DNA of 64,000 nucleotides from positions 62,001 to 126,000 of the forward strand of contig RBKR01000008.1 in the NCBI GenBank assembly GCA_004835665.1, read 5' to 3'. Positions within the stretch are counted from its first letter, which is position 1. The number at the start of each line of letters is the position of its first letter. The stretch is from Phoma sp. XZ068. Its lineage: Eukaryota > Ascomycota > Dothideomycetes > Pleosporales > Didymellaceae. The position numbers were made by a program, and so were the translations under genes. This document shows, piece after piece, positions 63,982-64,000 of this stretch. Below the pieces are notes generated by a model. The model had not been told where the DNA came from. It ran no database searches and worked only from the letters and a program-made list of their open reading frames with translations.

Positions 63982-64000
63982 TGTGCGCACTGGGTCGCCG

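Overview
The window is nuclear DNA of a filamentous ascomycete (Pezizomycotina). Genes carry many short introns (about 45-90 bp, GTAAGT/GTGAGT-type donors, some with clear CTAAC branch points). Family content is typically fungal: Zn2Cys6 and DUF3425 bZIP regulators, a HET-domain protein, LaeA-like methyltransferase, three cytochrome P450s, a salicylate-hydroxylase-like flavoprotein. AT-rich gene-empty islands and CT/AG microsatellites would fit a dothideomycete, but the class is inference. No rRNA, tRNA, CRISPR array or intact transposon was found.

Layout. (1) 0.7-9.7 kb is an accessory, partly decaying region: a ketopantoate-reductase-like gene, a haem aldoxime dehydratase, a GNAT acetyltransferase, a secreted-protein gene broken by apparent frame lesions, a heavily mutated Baeyer-Villiger monooxygenase relic, an HSL-type esterase and a bZIP/DUF3425 regulator. 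(2) 11-15.3 kb holds a P450 followed by a BAHD-type acyltransferase. (3) 16.9-23.1 kb holds a caspase-like (C14) protease and a TPR-CHAT protease head to head; this is the most system-like arrangement in the window. (4) 24.9-31.0 kb is conserved housekeeping sequence: VPS8 (CORVET) divergent from a GPALPP/DUF3752 protein, flanked on both sides by AT-rich deserts. (5) 33.8-46.5 kb is a probable aromatic-acid catabolic cluster: a hydrolase-like/SnoaL-like fusion, SDR, flavin monooxygenase, Zn2Cys6 regulator, 2,3-dihydroxybenzoate-decarboxylase-type amidohydrolase and a salicylate-hydroxylase-like monooxygenase, arranged around two bidirectional promoters. (6) 49.6-58.7 kb holds a P450, a HET-domain protein, and a divergent P450 / LaeA-like methyltransferase pair. 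(7) 58.8-64 kb has two small membrane-protein genes, a 15-bp minisatellite, and a PX-domain protein resembling yeast YPR097W whose start codon lies just inside the right edge.

Exon coordinates were derived by reading splice signals and checking phase by hand. Where exon boundaries could not be settled (bZIP gene, relics) this is stated. Function calls rest on recognised motifs and family knowledge; no database search was possible.
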